DNA of 64,000 nucleotides from Zunongwangia sp. HGR-M22 (GTDB lineage Bacteria > Bacteroidota > Bacteroidia > Flavobacteriales > Flavobacteriaceae): assembly GCF_027594425.1 (NCBI RefSeq), contig NZ_CP115159.1, positions 1,353,001 to 1,417,000 on the forward strand, read 5' to 3'. This document shows positions 51,567 through 60,757 of the stretch, in pieces. Made by a program: the position numbers and the translations under genes. Positions within the stretch are counted from its first letter, which is position 1, and each line of letters opens with the position of its first letter. Under the pieces are notes generated by a model that worked only from the letters and a program-made list of their open reading frames with translations, was not told where the DNA came from and ran no database searches.

Positions 51567-52712
51567 TTATTCTTCAACCTGTGGAATTAATAAGTAGCGT
51601 CCATCTAGATCATTAAACCAGATATTATAGGTCCCTGGAGCTGCAGTAATATTCTCACCTCCTAAATTAGTTTCTCCACTAATTGCTGCTGAAGCGATAC
51701 CCCAACTTACATCCCATGCATCGTTGGCTCTAAATTTAAACTCACCATCGTTAAGCACGAAATCTTTTATATACCATATATGAGGATTAAATTCAGATTG
51801 CGTCATATCGGTATCGGCATCCCATCCACCTGGTGTTGAGTCACCAATGATTCCTATGCTTGTGTAACTAGGTGCATCATTAGTTGCAAGAGTTTCCATA
51901 GAATAAGTGCCATCTGAAACATTTACGATTAAACTATAGTAGGTATCCTCATTAACTTTAAATGCATTAGGATCGCCACCTAAAACCTCGCTGCTGGTTA
52001 CTAATTCTTCTGAAATTCCCCATTGTGGCTGCCATTGGCCTAAATTTTCTAAAAGTTTAAATCCTTCAACATCGGCACCTCCTGCGAATCTTCCTTCAAA
52101 ATAATAGATGTCATCATTTTCAGCATCTCTAAAAAGAGGGGTGTTATTATTGTCATTACTCCATCCTGCAGCAGTAGCATCACCAACCAAATAAAGTTCT
52201 CTTTTTAGTTCTAAAGCATCAGTATTTTCCGGAAGCATTACCATAACACTTAAGGTATCTGAATATTGCTCCACTAAGTTGCCGCCACCATTACTGCCGG
52301 CATAGGCCCGAACTCTAAAATAAAGTTCGCCAGAGTTTGGTGCTTCTGTATCTGGATCGTTATCTAAACCGGCATCTTTTGCCAGTTCTAACATGTTTTT
52401 AACCGTAACTGCTGCATTAGTACTTTTACCATCACTTATTGCAGCTATGGTATCGAAAGTAGAAGAAGTAGCTCCCTGTAGTTCATAATTAATAGGTGTT
52501 TGAACACCAAAATCTACTGCATTCCAAACAAAACGTTCTGCCAGATTGTTAGCGTTATTTGTTTCTAAAGTATAAACTTCAGCAGCGGAATTGGTAAATA
52601 AAATTCCGTTAGGATCTTCTTTTGCGACAAATGTAAAATCATCATCGTCTGAGCAAGAAAAAGTAGTGAAGATTCCTAAAAATGCGATTAAAAGGTATTT
52701 AAAATTTCTCAT
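51567..52712 (-). CDS. susE: SusE-like outer-membrane starch-binding lipoprotein
   Basis: Surface glycan-binding protein of 381 residues. The lipobox is FSC (Cys20), followed by SDDDDF, a surface-export signal. An N-terminal SusE domain of Ig type (about 35-165) contains FVWNAVDFGVQTPINYELQ. Two tandem starch-binding-type beta-sandwich modules follow, starting near LYLVGDATAAGWSNDN and IGIIGDSTPGGWDADT. The repeated GDATAAGW/GDSTPGGW pattern with aromatic residues is the usual SusE/SusF ligand platform. It holds maltooligosaccharide at the cell surface for SusCD. It follows susD by 13 nt. Confidence 0.9.
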   Translation of the reverse strand: MRNFKYLLIAFLGIFTTFSCSDDDDFTFVAKEDPNGILFTNSAAEVYTLETNNANNLAERFVWNAVDFGVQTPINYELQGATSSTFDTIAAISDGKSTNAAVTVKNMLELAKDAGLDNDPDTEAPNSGELYFRVRAYAGSNGGGNLVEQYSDTLSVMVMLPENTDALELKRELYLVGDATAAGWSNDNNNTPLFRDAENDDIYYFEGRFAGGADVEGFKLLENLGQWQPQWGISEELVTSSEVLGGDPNAFKVNEDTYYSLIVNVSDGTYSMETLATNDAPSYTSIGIIGDSTPGGWDADTDMTQSEFNPHIWYIKDFVLNDGEFKFRANDAWDVSWGIASAAISGETNLGGENITAAPGTYNIWFNDLDGRYLLIPQVEE

Positions 52713-52725
52713 AGTTTTAAATATT

Positions 52726-54357
52726 TTAGTATCCTGAGTTTTGTGTAAGATTTGGATTTATGGAAATGATATTGCTTGGAAGGGGAAATATTTCTCTATA
52801 TTCTGAAACTGAAGTTCCCGGGCGAATACCACCTTTAAATGGCCACAAGTAATTGGCAGAGGTGAATTTATTGAAACGTATTAAATCTGTTCTACGCTGT
52901 CCTTCCCAATATAATTCTCGAGCTCTTTCGTTTAAAATAAGGTCTAAATTAACATCTGAAGAAGAAATATTTCCGGTGTTATTACCAAAAGCACGTTCTC
53001 TTAACTCATTAATATAATTAGTAGCGGTTTGTAAATCTCCACCCGAACCACCGCGTGTAACAGCTTCAGCATATACCAAATAAATATCAGCTAATCTAAT
53101 TAAAGGTAGATCGGTATCTGTGAAATTACCTGCTTCGTCACTACCACTATTTCCCTGGCTGTCTATATTGCTGAATTTTACTACGGCATAACCATCACTA
53201 AAAGTATTTGCAATGGTATTAATTTCAAGGTTTTGACCATCGGTATAGAACATAGCTCTTTTATCGTTCCAGGCTATAGGATTACCATCTTCATCGGTCT
53301 CGGTGATCGCATAATCAAACTTAGATACTAATGCTTTAGTAGTTCTTAAACCTTCCCAACCACCGTTAACACCATAGTCTGAGGCTGTCATCGATCCGCC
53401 AATAGCAGCATGTACTAAAAAGCTTGTGCCGCCATAGGTTCTAGAGTTATTTCCATCAAAATTCAATACAAAGATGAATTCTTTTTGGGCGCCATTACTA
53501 TTGTTGTCTGCAAGAAACAATTCGTCATAAGCAGATCCGTTTCCGTTAGCATCTGTTGTGTTTATAGCGTAAGAAGAATTTATGGTTTGTTTGGCATAAG
53601 CTATAGCATCGGTATATCTGTCTTCATTCACCCATGTTTCAGCATTTAAATATAATTTAGAAAGTAAAGCCCATGCTGCAACGCGATCTACTCTGCCATA
53701 TTCGTTAGCACCGCTTTCTTTTAATTGATCTTGAATATCTAATAATTCAGATTCCACAAAATCAAACACCTCTTCTCTAGAATTTTGGGCAGGAAGAGCA
53801 GTAGAAACTTCAGTTACTATTGGAATATTCGCATATAAATCAATAAGGTTATAATAGGCAAAGGCACGTAAAAAACGAGCTTCTGCAATGTAGTACCCAA
53901 CTTCGCTATTATCGCTTAAACTTTCTGCATTATTAATAAACGAATTACAAAAAGAAACTTCTTGTGCTAATCGATAGTACATTGCGGTGGTAAAAATGTT
54001 TCCCGCTTCCCAGTTCATGGCGTGAAGGTCTGGTAAACCTGGATCTCCCCAACTAACCACAGCATTATCTGTAGTTAATTCATTCAGATTAAAAAGCATT
54101 CTGGAATATTGTGAAGTACCTTCATCGATACTTGTAATATCAGGTTTTCCAGAAGGGCCTTCCTGGCCGGTTAATGCTAAACTTGCATACAATTTGGCTA
54201 TTGCACCTCTTGCTTCATCTGCATTTGCGAAAACATCATTTTCAGTAAAATTATTAGGATCTATTTTAGGATCTTGATCCAGATCGTCATGACAGGATAC
54301 CAGCAGCGTAATAGGTAGGGCCAGCATCAATTTTTTTATCAAGTTTATCGTTTTCAT
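52726..54357 (-). CDS. susD: SusD/RagB family starch-binding lipoprotein
   Basis: Lid protein of the SusCD glycan importer. It has 543 residues. The lipobox is VSC (Cys22), followed by the acidic HDDLDQDP. The helical TPR-like scaffold of the family is seen in FLRAFAYYNLIDLYANIPIV and RVDRVAAWALLSKLYLNAE. The SusD C-terminal signature is ILNERARELYWEGQRRTDLIRF. It sits 9 nt after susC. Binding of alpha-glucan is inferred from the amylase and phosphorylase genes around it. Confidence 0.95.
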   Translation of the reverse strand: MKTINLIKKLMLALPITLLVSCHDDLDQDPKIDPNNFTENDVFANADEARGAIAKLYASLALTGQEGPSGKPDITSIDEGTSQYSRMLFNLNELTTDNAVVSWGDPGLPDLHAMNWEAGNIFTTAMYYRLAQEVSFCNSFINNAESLSDNSEVGYYIAEARFLRAFAYYNLIDLYANIPIVTEVSTALPAQNSREEVFDFVESELLDIQDQLKESGANEYGRVDRVAAWALLSKLYLNAETWVNEDRYTDAIAYAKQTINSSYAINTTDANGNGSAYDELFLADNNSNGAQKEFIFVLNFDGNNSRTYGGTSFLVHAAIGGSMTASDYGVNGGWEGLRTTKALVSKFDYAITETDEDGNPIAWNDKRAMFYTDGQNLEINTIANTFSDGYAVVKFSNIDSQGNSGSDEAGNFTDTDLPLIRLADIYLVYAEAVTRGGSGGDLQTATNYINELRERAFGNNTGNISSSDVNLDLILNERARELYWEGQRRTDLIRFNKFTSANYLWPFKGGIRPGTSVSEYREIFPLPSNIISINPNLTQNSGY

Positions 54358-54366
54358 AAGTCTTTT

Positions 54367-57303
54367 TTAAAAATTAAGAGATACACCTATAGTATATATT
54401 CGTGGTCTTGGGTAGAAATTATTATCGATACCCGTGGTTGGAAAATCACCACCTATATAAATTTCAGGATCCAAACCATCGTAATCGGTAACGGTAAGCA
54501 CATTTTGAGCAGAACCATAAACGCGTAGATTAGAATCTTCAAAAATTTGATTGAAAGTATAACCAAGGGTAATATTATCGAGCTTAAAGAAGGATGCATC
54601 CTGAACGTAGTAATCGCTTCTTAAATTAGTATCGGTTAAGGATTTGAAACCTGTTGAATAATAATCACGATGTAGATTACTTAAAATTCCATTTATTGTG
54701 GCTTTCGTTTCATAAGCACGGCTAGAAGCCATGTTGTTGTATGCATAATTTCCTAAACTAGCTCTTGTAACCACTGCCAAGTCCCAATTTTTGTAATTCA
54801 GGTTGGTATTGAAGCCCATGGTAATATCTGCAAACGGATCTTTATATAAGTATTTATCTTTTTCTGTAATCTGATTGTCCCCATTACGATCTACATAGGC
54901 ACCTTCGATAGGTTTCCCGTCTTCATTATAAACTTGTTTATACACCCAGAAACTGAACGGTGAATAGCCTTCTTTATGAAGTTGAACCGTGTTACCAGTA
55001 CCGCCATCTATACCACCAACCTCAACTTGATCTGGTAAATTGGTAATTTCGTTCTTATTTAAAGCCATGTTGAAGCCAATATTCCACGTAAAATCTTCAG
55101 TTTGAATAGGAATGGCATTTAATTCAAATTCAATCCCCTTATTTTCCATGTCGCCAATATTGCTTTCAATTCTGTTTGAAAAATTAGTGAAAGGATCTAC
55201 TGTTACATTACTAATTAAATCTTGAGTTGTTTTGATATACGCGTTAATAGATCCTGAAATGCGGCTATTAAAAAAAGCATAATCAATCCCGGCATTTAGC
55301 GTATTTCCTACTTCCCAACGTAAATTTTTATTGATAGGTTCTGGTCGATAGGTTTGATAATAATTGTCACCTAGTTGATAATCGGCCCCGGCAATACTTT
55401 TGTTATAACGAGTTAAATACTTGTAATCGCCCAAACCATTTACATTCCCAATTTCCCCGTAACCTATGCGCAGTTTTAATTGATTGATCTTTTCAGTATT
55501 GAAAAGGTTCTCATTACTTATATTCCAGGCTAAAGCTACTGAAGGAAAATAGCCCCATCTGTCATCAGGATTTAATTTAGAAGAAGCATCTGCTCGTAAA
55601 GTGGCGGTAACTAGATATTTATCGTCATAATTATAATTAGCGCGACCAAAATACGATAATAGAACACTTTTATATTTAGTTATGGTATTAGGATTTAATC
55701 CGTCTTTTTCGCGTAAACTATTATAATCGAATTTATGCGTTTCAAAGCTCTGGTAAGAGTATCCTCCAACTAATTTAAGATTGTTTTTATCGTTAAAATC
55801 TTTATCGTAAGTAAGATATGCATCTAATAATTTGTTGGTAGATTCATTTTCGTAATTGGTAAAAGAACCTTCCCAGTCGGTATTTGAAGATGGCATCTCT
55901 TCAGAAGTAATTACGCGACCATGGCTGTTGGTTTTATCTAAACCAATGTTTATGGTAGCGGTTAATTCAGGTAAAAAATGAAGACGATAATCTACTTTGG
56001 TATTGCCTATAAATCTTCTAATTTCTGAAGTATCGTCTTTAAAGCGTAACAAAGCTACAGGATTGGTGGGAGCCAGGTTTTGCTGATAACCTTCAGAGTT
56101 TAGCCATGTATAGTAACCACCAAATGGAGAAGCTTCGTCATAAATTGGCTGAGTAGGATCGAAATCTACTGAAGCACCAATAGCATCTTTATTTGCAAAA
56201 GTATTTTCAGTATACATTCCTCTGGCATTTACTTCTACTTTTAGGTGACCATCCATAAATGAAGGGCGTAAACTTAACGAAGCAGTTGTTCTGGAGAAAT
56301 TATCAGAATCTAATATTCCATCCTGATCTGTATAACCAACAGAAGCCCGGGTTGGCATAAAACCACCTATATTACCGGTAGTACTGAAATTATGCTCAAA
56401 ACCTATTGCGTCTTTATAAATTTGATCTTGCCAATTTGTGTTTGCGTCTCCTAATAATTCGATAGCCGATTCGCTACCAATCTGGGTTACAAGTTCTCTA
56501 AAGTCACCTGCATTTAAAACATCAACATAATCGGTAGGACGATACAAGGTAGTAGCGCTAGAATAATTGAATTTAAACTCTTGGCCTTTCCCTTTTTTAG
56601 TGGTAATCATAATTACACCGTTAGCAGCCCTAGATCCATAGATTGCTGTAGCAGAGGCATCTTTTAAAACCGTCATGCTTTCAATATCATTAGGATTTAT
56701 AAAGTCTAATGGATTTCTGGATCCTCCTATGCTTTCATTATTTAATGGAATTCCATCTACAACAAATAATGGCGAACTATTTAAAGAAATAGAACCAATA
56801 CCTCTAATATTAATATTTTGACCTTCACCTGGCGCACCACCACCAGAAGTTACATTTACACCAGCAATTTTACCGGTTATTAACTGGCTTGCGGTGTTAA
56901 CCTGTCCTTTATTAAAATCTTCAGTAGAAATTTGATTCACCGCCCCAGTTGCATCTTTTTTACGAATGGTACCATAACCTACAACTACCACTTCGTCTAA
57001 TTGAGACTGATTTTCTTTTAGTAACACGTTAATTTCGTTCTGTCCGGTAAATTCAATTTCTTCGGTTTCAAAGCCAAGAAAAGAATAGGCAATGGTATCT
57101 CCAACTACAAGGTTTTCGATAGTGTATAAACCGTCAAAATCGGTCATCGTTCCGTTAGAGGTTCCTTTCACTATCACGTTTGCACCGGGAACAGGCATTC
57201 CTGTAGCGGCTTCTGTAACTGTTCCCGAGACTTGCTCCTGAGCAAAAAACTGGATAGGCAACAAGCAAAGTAAACCTAGTATTCCTTTAGTAATCGTTTT
57301 CAT
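54367..57303 (-). CDS. susC: SusC/RagA family TonB-dependent oligosaccharide transporter
   Basis: Outer-membrane importer for maltooligosaccharides with SusD. I start at the ATG at 57303 (978 residues); the extra three codons upstream begin at a TTG. The signal peptide ends IQFFAQ. The carboxypeptidase-like domain reads VSGTVTEAATGMPVPGANVI with the GTMTDFDGLYTI loop. The SusC signature DEVVVVGYGTIRKKDATGAV is present, then a plug (VTSGGGAPGEGQNINIRGIGSI, given in family form) and the 22-strand barrel. It is the first gene of the susCDE-amylase operon. A 20-bp palindrome and a promoter-like region lie about 105 nt upstream. Confidence 0.95.
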   Translation of the reverse strand: MKTITKGILGLLCLLPIQFFAQEQVSGTVTEAATGMPVPGANVIVKGTSNGTMTDFDGLYTIENLVVGDTIAYSFLGFETEEIEFTGQNEINVLLKENQSQLDEVVVVGYGTIRKKDATGAVNQISTEDFNKGQVNTASQLITGKIAGVNVTSGGGAPGEGQNINIRGIGSISLNSSPLFVVDGIPLNNESIGGSRNPLDFINPNDIESMTVLKDASATAIYGSRAANGVIMITTKKGKGQEFKFNYSSATTLYRPTDYVDVLNAGDFRELVTQIGSESAIELLGDANTNWQDQIYKDAIGFEHNFSTTGNIGGFMPTRASVGYTDQDGILDSDNFSRTTASLSLRPSFMDGHLKVEVNARGMYTENTFANKDAIGASVDFDPTQPIYDEASPFGGYYTWLNSEGYQQNLAPTNPVALLRFKDDTSEIRRFIGNTKVDYRLHFLPELTATINIGLDKTNSHGRVITSEEMPSSNTDWEGSFTNYENESTNKLLDAYLTYDKDFNDKNNLKLVGGYSYQSFETHKFDYNSLREKDGLNPNTITKYKSVLLSYFGRANYNYDDKYLVTATLRADASSKLNPDDRWGYFPSVALAWNISNENLFNTEKINQLKLRIGYGEIGNVNGLGDYKYLTRYNKSIAGADYQLGDNYYQTYRPEPINKNLRWEVGNTLNAGIDYAFFNSRISGSINAYIKTTQDLISNVTVDPFTNFSNRIESNIGDMENKGIEFELNAIPIQTEDFTWNIGFNMALNKNEITNLPDQVEVGGIDGGTGNTVQLHKEGYSPFSFWVYKQVYNEDGKPIEGAYVDRNGDNQITEKDKYLYKDPFADITMGFNTNLNYKNWDLAVVTRASLGNYAYNNMASSRAYETKATINGILSNLHRDYYSTGFKSLTDTNLRSDYYVQDASFFKLDNITLGYTFNQIFEDSNLRVYGSAQNVLTVTDYDGLDPEIYIGGDFPTTGIDNNFYPRPRIYTIGVSLNF

Positions 57304-57334
57304 AAATTTCAATATCTAATTTTACTTGTTAGAT

Positions 57335-57352
57335 CTTATATTTTTACTTCCT
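57335..57352 (+). repeat. 18-nt sequence repeated ahead of the MFS gene
   Basis: CTTATATTTTTACTTCCT occurs here, in the susC leader, and identically at 58625-58642, upstream of the sugar transporter gene. Confidence 0.6.
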
Positions 57353-57408
57353 GTGGTTAAAATTATATAAATTTTATCTTCTTTTTTTGAGGATATGTCA
57401 ATGAAAGT

Positions 57409-57428
57409 ACACTACAACGTTGTAGTGT
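57409..57428. promoter_or_regulatory. Perfect 20-bp palindrome, probable LacI-family operator
   Basis: ACACTACAAC/GTTGTAGTGT, centred on CG as in LacI-family operators, lies between susC (-) and the regulator gene (+). On the minus strand it falls between a weak -33 (TTTTC) and a weak -7 (TACTTTC) of the likely susC promoter, a position suited to repression. Confidence 0.75.
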
Positions 57429-57492
57429 TGAAAACTTTTCTCTTTTACGCCCGGAAAATCTCTAAATCGTAAAAGAAACTATGATTTTATAG

Positions 57493-57500
57493 TATTTTTG
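57493..57500 (+). promoter_or_regulatory. Promoter -7 element of the LacI-family gene
   Basis: TATTTTTG fits TAnnTTTG. It predicts a transcript start downstream of the TTG at 57506 region and supports the ATG at 57539 as translation start. Confidence 0.5.
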
Positions 57501-57538
57501 GAATATTGGAAGAGCGCAAATCATGTAGATTTAATATT

Positions 57539-58558
57539 ATGAGGCCAAAACTTACTTTAAAGCAAATTGCAAGAGAATTAGATGTTTCAATTTCAACCGT
57601 ATCAAAATCCTTAAGGGATAGTCCTGAAATTGGGGAAGATACCAGAAAAAAAGTACAGGCATTTGCCAAATTATATAATTATAAACCTAATAATATTGCG
57701 CTAAGTCTTAAAAATCGAAAAACAAAAACCATAGGTGTTGTTATTCCAGAGATCATTCATCATTTTTTTACTACGGTTATTAGCGGAATTGAGCATGTGG
57801 CAAATGAGCGTGGTTATAGTGTTATTATTTGCCTTTCAGACAACAGTTTTGATAAAGAAGTATTGAATATGGAAATGCTGGCCAATGGTAGTATCGATGG
57901 TTTTATAGTTTCTGTGGCTAAAGAAACCATGCAAAAAGAGGATTATCATCATTTAACCGAAGTGGTTAATCAGGGAATGCCTTTAGTGCTTTTTGATCGT
58001 TCGGTAGAACAAATTCCGTCAGACAAGGTTATCATTGATGATATAAAAGGAGCGAAAAAGGCAGTTCAATGTCTTATTGATAAAGGAGCCAAAAATATAG
58101 GGATTATCTCTACCGTAGATTATATTAGTGTGGGTAAATTAAGAACTCAGGGATATACCGATGCGCTTAAAGAAAATGGATTTGATGTAATTGAAAGAAA
58201 TATTCTGAAAATAGAGAATATGGAAGAGGTAGAGCAGGAAATTTCAGCTTTTATAAAAGAAGGAGATTTTGATGCGCTCTTTGCCGTAAACGAACATTTT
58301 GCAGCAGATGCTGTACGTGCGGTTCAGGAAAAAGGACAAAAAGTTCCTGATGATGTTCAGGTTATCGGTTTTACTGATGGTGAATTGTCGAAACGTTTTA
58401 TTCCCAGTTTAACCACTATTAGTCAGCATGGGAGTAGAATGGGAGAGGAAGCAGCAAGATTATTAATTGAAAAATTAGAAAAATCACCTAACGAAGAAGA
58501 AAGTTATAAAACTATCATCGTAGATACAGGTTTAATAGAACGCGAATCAACAAAGTAG
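57539..58558 (+). CDS. LacI-family transcription regulator of the starch/maltodextrin locus
   Basis: 339 residues from the ATG at 57539; the longer frame from a TTG adds 11 unrelated residues. The N-terminal helix-turn-helix has LTLKQIARELDVSISTVSKS with the hinge region YKPNNIALSLKNRKTKTIGVVIPEI (split here at NIALSLK). A periplasmic-binding-protein-like sensor follows, ending with VQVIGFTDGELSKRFIPSLT and a Gly/Glu-rich dimer segment. It probably binds the palindrome at 57409-57428 and responds to maltose or a related sugar. It is placed between the susCDE operon and the intracellular maltose genes, so one regulator could govern both halves. Confidence 0.9.
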   Translation: MRPKLTLKQIARELDVSISTVSKSLRDSPEIGEDTRKKVQAFAKLYNYKPNNIALSLKNRKTKTIGVVIPEIIHHFFTTVISGIEHVANERGYSVIICLSDNSFDKEVLNMEMLANGSIDGFIVSVAKETMQKEDYHHLTEVVNQGMPLVLFDRSVEQIPSDKVIIDDIKGAKKAVQCLIDKGAKNIGIISTVDYISVGKLRTQGYTDALKENGFDVIERNILKIENMEEVEQEISAFIKEGDFDALFAVNEHFAADAVRAVQEKGQKVPDDVQVIGFTDGELSKRFIPSLTTISQHGSRMGEEAARLLIEKLEKSPNEEESYKTIIVDTGLIERESTK

Positions 58559-58624
58559 TGATTTAATGCAGCAATTTTTAAATTATTAATTATATTTATC
58601 CCCAAATTAGTTAATTTATCAAAG

Positions 58625-58642
58625 CTTATATTTTTACTTCCT
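58625..58642 (+). repeat. 18-nt sequence repeated from the susC leader
   Basis: CTTATATTTTTACTTCCT, identical to 57335-57352, about 58 nt before the MFS start. A short inverted repeat GATAAG-8 nt-CTTATC follows at 58659-58678. Confidence 0.6.
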
Positions 58643-58699
58643 ACCTAAATTAAGTTTTGATAAGTCTTAGTGCTTATCGTAACCATTTAAAATTACGAT

Positions 58700-60070
58700 A
58701 TGCAGAAACGCAAATTAAGTTTCTGGGAAATTTGGAATATGACGTTCGGTTTTCTAGGAATTCAAATGGGCTTTGCATTGCAAAATGCTAACGCAAGCCG
58801 TATTCTTCAGGTTTTTGGTGCAGAGGTCGAACATCTTTCATGGTTTTGGATCGTCGCTCCTGTTACCGGTTTGATCGTTCAACCTATCATTGGTTATTAT
58901 AGCGATCGCACTTGGACCAAATTGGGTAGACGCCGACCGTTTTTCTTAACAGGTGGAATATTGGCCGCCATTGGTTTGGTTTTAATGCCAAATGCCGATT
59001 TATTTACCGCAATTATGCCATCCTTATGGGTTGGTGCCGGCATGTTAATGATAATGGATGCGTCTTTTAACGTAGCCATGGAGCCATTTAGAGCATTAGT
59101 GGCCGATAACCTTCCAAGTGATCAACGAACCTTAGGTTTTAGTATTCAAACAGTACTAATTGGAATTGGAGCTGTAGTAGGCTCATGGTTACCTTATGTA
59201 TTAACCAATTGGTTTGGATTTACAAATAGAGCTGCGGAAGGGGAGATTCCTTTAAATCTTCTTTTATCTTTTATTATTGGTGCTGTGGTTTTAATTGTAA
59301 GCATCTTAATTACAGTATGTACAACTAAAGAATACAGCCCAGAAGAATTAGAGCATTTTCACGCTCAGGAAGATAAACCAGATGAAGTAGTTCCAGATGA
59401 AGAGAAATCTAAGATCACCGATATTTTTACCGATTTTGTAAAAATGCCACACACGATGCGTCAGCTAAGCTGGGTGCAATTTTTTTCTTGGTTTGGATTG
59501 TTTGGAATGTGGGTATTTGCTACCCCGGCAATTGCGCATCATATCTATGGTTTGCCACTTTCAGATTCTAGTAGTGAGACGTATCAGGATGCAGCGGATT
59601 GGGTTGGTATCTTATTTGGAGTTTATAATGCCGTTTCTGCAGTTTTTGCGTTTTTCTTACCGGTAATTGCCAAAAAAGTAGGCCGTAAAAAAACACATAT
59701 TATTTCATTACTTATTGGTGGAGCAGGTTTGCTTTCTATCTATGTAATGCCAGATGAAAATTGGGTGATCTTAAGCATGGTTGGTATTGGTATTGCCTGG
59801 GCTAGTATTCTGGCGATGCCTTATGCTATTTTAGCCGGAGCGATACCACCTCGAAAAATGGGTGTTTATATGGGGATTTTTAACTTCTTTATTGTGGTGC
59901 CGCAGATAATAAATGCGCTTATAGGTGGTCCAATGGTAAAATACCTTTATGGCGGTGATCCTATTTATGCGCTAATGATGAGTGGTGTTGCCTTTATTAT
60001 TGCCGCGATTCTAACCCTTAGAATAGACGACGATGACGAAGAAGTCTCATCTAATATTGCTACTAACTAA
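58700..60070 (+). CDS. MFS sugar transporter (maltose/sucrose-type)
   Basis: Inner-membrane major facilitator of 456 residues with 12 hydrophobic segments. The conserved loop after TM2 is PIIGYYSDRTWTKLGRRRPF, the style of the glycoside-pentoside-hexuronide/SUC-like group. A charged central loop (HAQEDKPDEVVPDEEKSK) separates the halves. GFALQNANASRI in TM1 and FGMWVFATPAIAHHIY are typical of maltose carriers in Bacteroidota alpha-glucan loci. It precedes beta-phosphoglucomutase and maltose phosphorylase, so maltose is the likely cargo, imported with a cation. The direct substrate evidence is context only. Confidence 0.88.
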   Translation: MQKRKLSFWEIWNMTFGFLGIQMGFALQNANASRILQVFGAEVEHLSWFWIVAPVTGLIVQPIIGYYSDRTWTKLGRRRPFFLTGGILAAIGLVLMPNADLFTAIMPSLWVGAGMLMIMDASFNVAMEPFRALVADNLPSDQRTLGFSIQTVLIGIGAVVGSWLPYVLTNWFGFTNRAAEGEIPLNLLLSFIIGAVVLIVSILITVCTTKEYSPEELEHFHAQEDKPDEVVPDEEKSKITDIFTDFVKMPHTMRQLSWVQFFSWFGLFGMWVFATPAIAHHIYGLPLSDSSSETYQDAADWVGILFGVYNAVSAVFAFFLPVIAKKVGRKKTHIISLLIGGAGLLSIYVMPDENWVILSMVGIGIAWASILAMPYAILAGAIPPRKMGVYMGIFNFFIVVPQIINALIGGPMVKYLYGGDPIYALMMSGVAFIIAAILTLRIDDDDEEVSSNIATN

Positions 60071-60089
60071 GAATTCAAGAAACATTAAA

Positions 60090-60749
60090 ATGAGTGAAAA
60101 AGCTATCATATTCGATCTTGATGGTGTAATCGTAGATACTGCAAAATTCCATTTTTTAGCCTGGAAAAAACTGGCTAATGATTTGGGTTTCGATTTTACC
60201 AAAGAGCAGAATGAAGAATTAAAAGGAGTGAGCCGGGTAGATTCGCTAAAAAAGATACTGAACTGGGGAAATAAACAACTTTCAGAAGAAGAGTTTAATC
60301 GCCAAATGCAGTTAAAGAACGAGAATTACCTGTCTTATGTAAATAAGATGGATAAAGGAGAGGTGCTCCCGGGAGTGCAAAAAGTTTTGGATTATTTAGA
60401 AGAAAATAACATTCCGTATGCATTAGGATCGGCGAGTAAAAATGCACGTCATATTTTAGAAAAAATAGACTTAAAGGATGGATTTGCTGCAATTGTAGAT
60501 GGTACAGACGTAAGCAAAGCGAAACCAGATCCTGAAGTTTTCTTAATTGCTGCTGAAAAACTGAATATCGCTCCGCAAAACTGTATCGTTTTTGAAGATT
60601 CGGTGGCCGGAGTACAGGCAGCGAACAAAGGTGAAATGATAAGCATTGGGATTGGCGAAGAAAAAACACTTTATGAAGCCGATTATATCTTCATTGATTT
60701 TACAGAGATCTCGATTGAATTTTTAAAAAATCTACTCCAAAATAAATAA
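60090..60749 (+). CDS. pgmB: Beta-phosphoglucomutase
   Basis: Converts beta-glucose-1-phosphate to glucose-6-phosphate. It has 219 residues from the ATG at 60090; the longer frame overlaps the MFS gene. HAD motif I is IFDLDGVIVDTA with Asp9 (nucleophile) and Asp11. The cap segment is FHFLAWKKLANDLGF, then KGVSRVDSL, ALGSASKNA (motif II), Lys in SKAKPDPEVF and FEDSVAGVQAA. This is the complete beta-PGM signature. It follows the transporter by 19 nt and precedes the GH65 phosphorylase, which produces its substrate. Confidence 0.94.
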   Translation: MSEKAIIFDLDGVIVDTAKFHFLAWKKLANDLGFDFTKEQNEELKGVSRVDSLKKILNWGNKQLSEEEFNRQMQLKNENYLSYVNKMDKGEVLPGVQKVLDYLEENNIPYALGSASKNARHILEKIDLKDGFAAIVDGTDVSKAKPDPEVFLIAAEKLNIAPQNCIVFEDSVAGVQAANKGEMISIGIGEEKTLYEADYIFIDFTEISIEFLKNLLQNK

Positions 60750-60757
60750 AATAACGA

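Noticed and set aside
58659-58678. GATAAG-8 nt-CTTATC as a second LacI operator
   Set aside because: It shares no sequence with the palindrome at 57409-57428, and six-base arms in AT-rich DNA are weak evidence.
60295-60669. 124-residue minus-strand ORF opposite pgmB
   Set aside because: Antisense to intact beta-phosphoglucomutase with complete HAD motifs.
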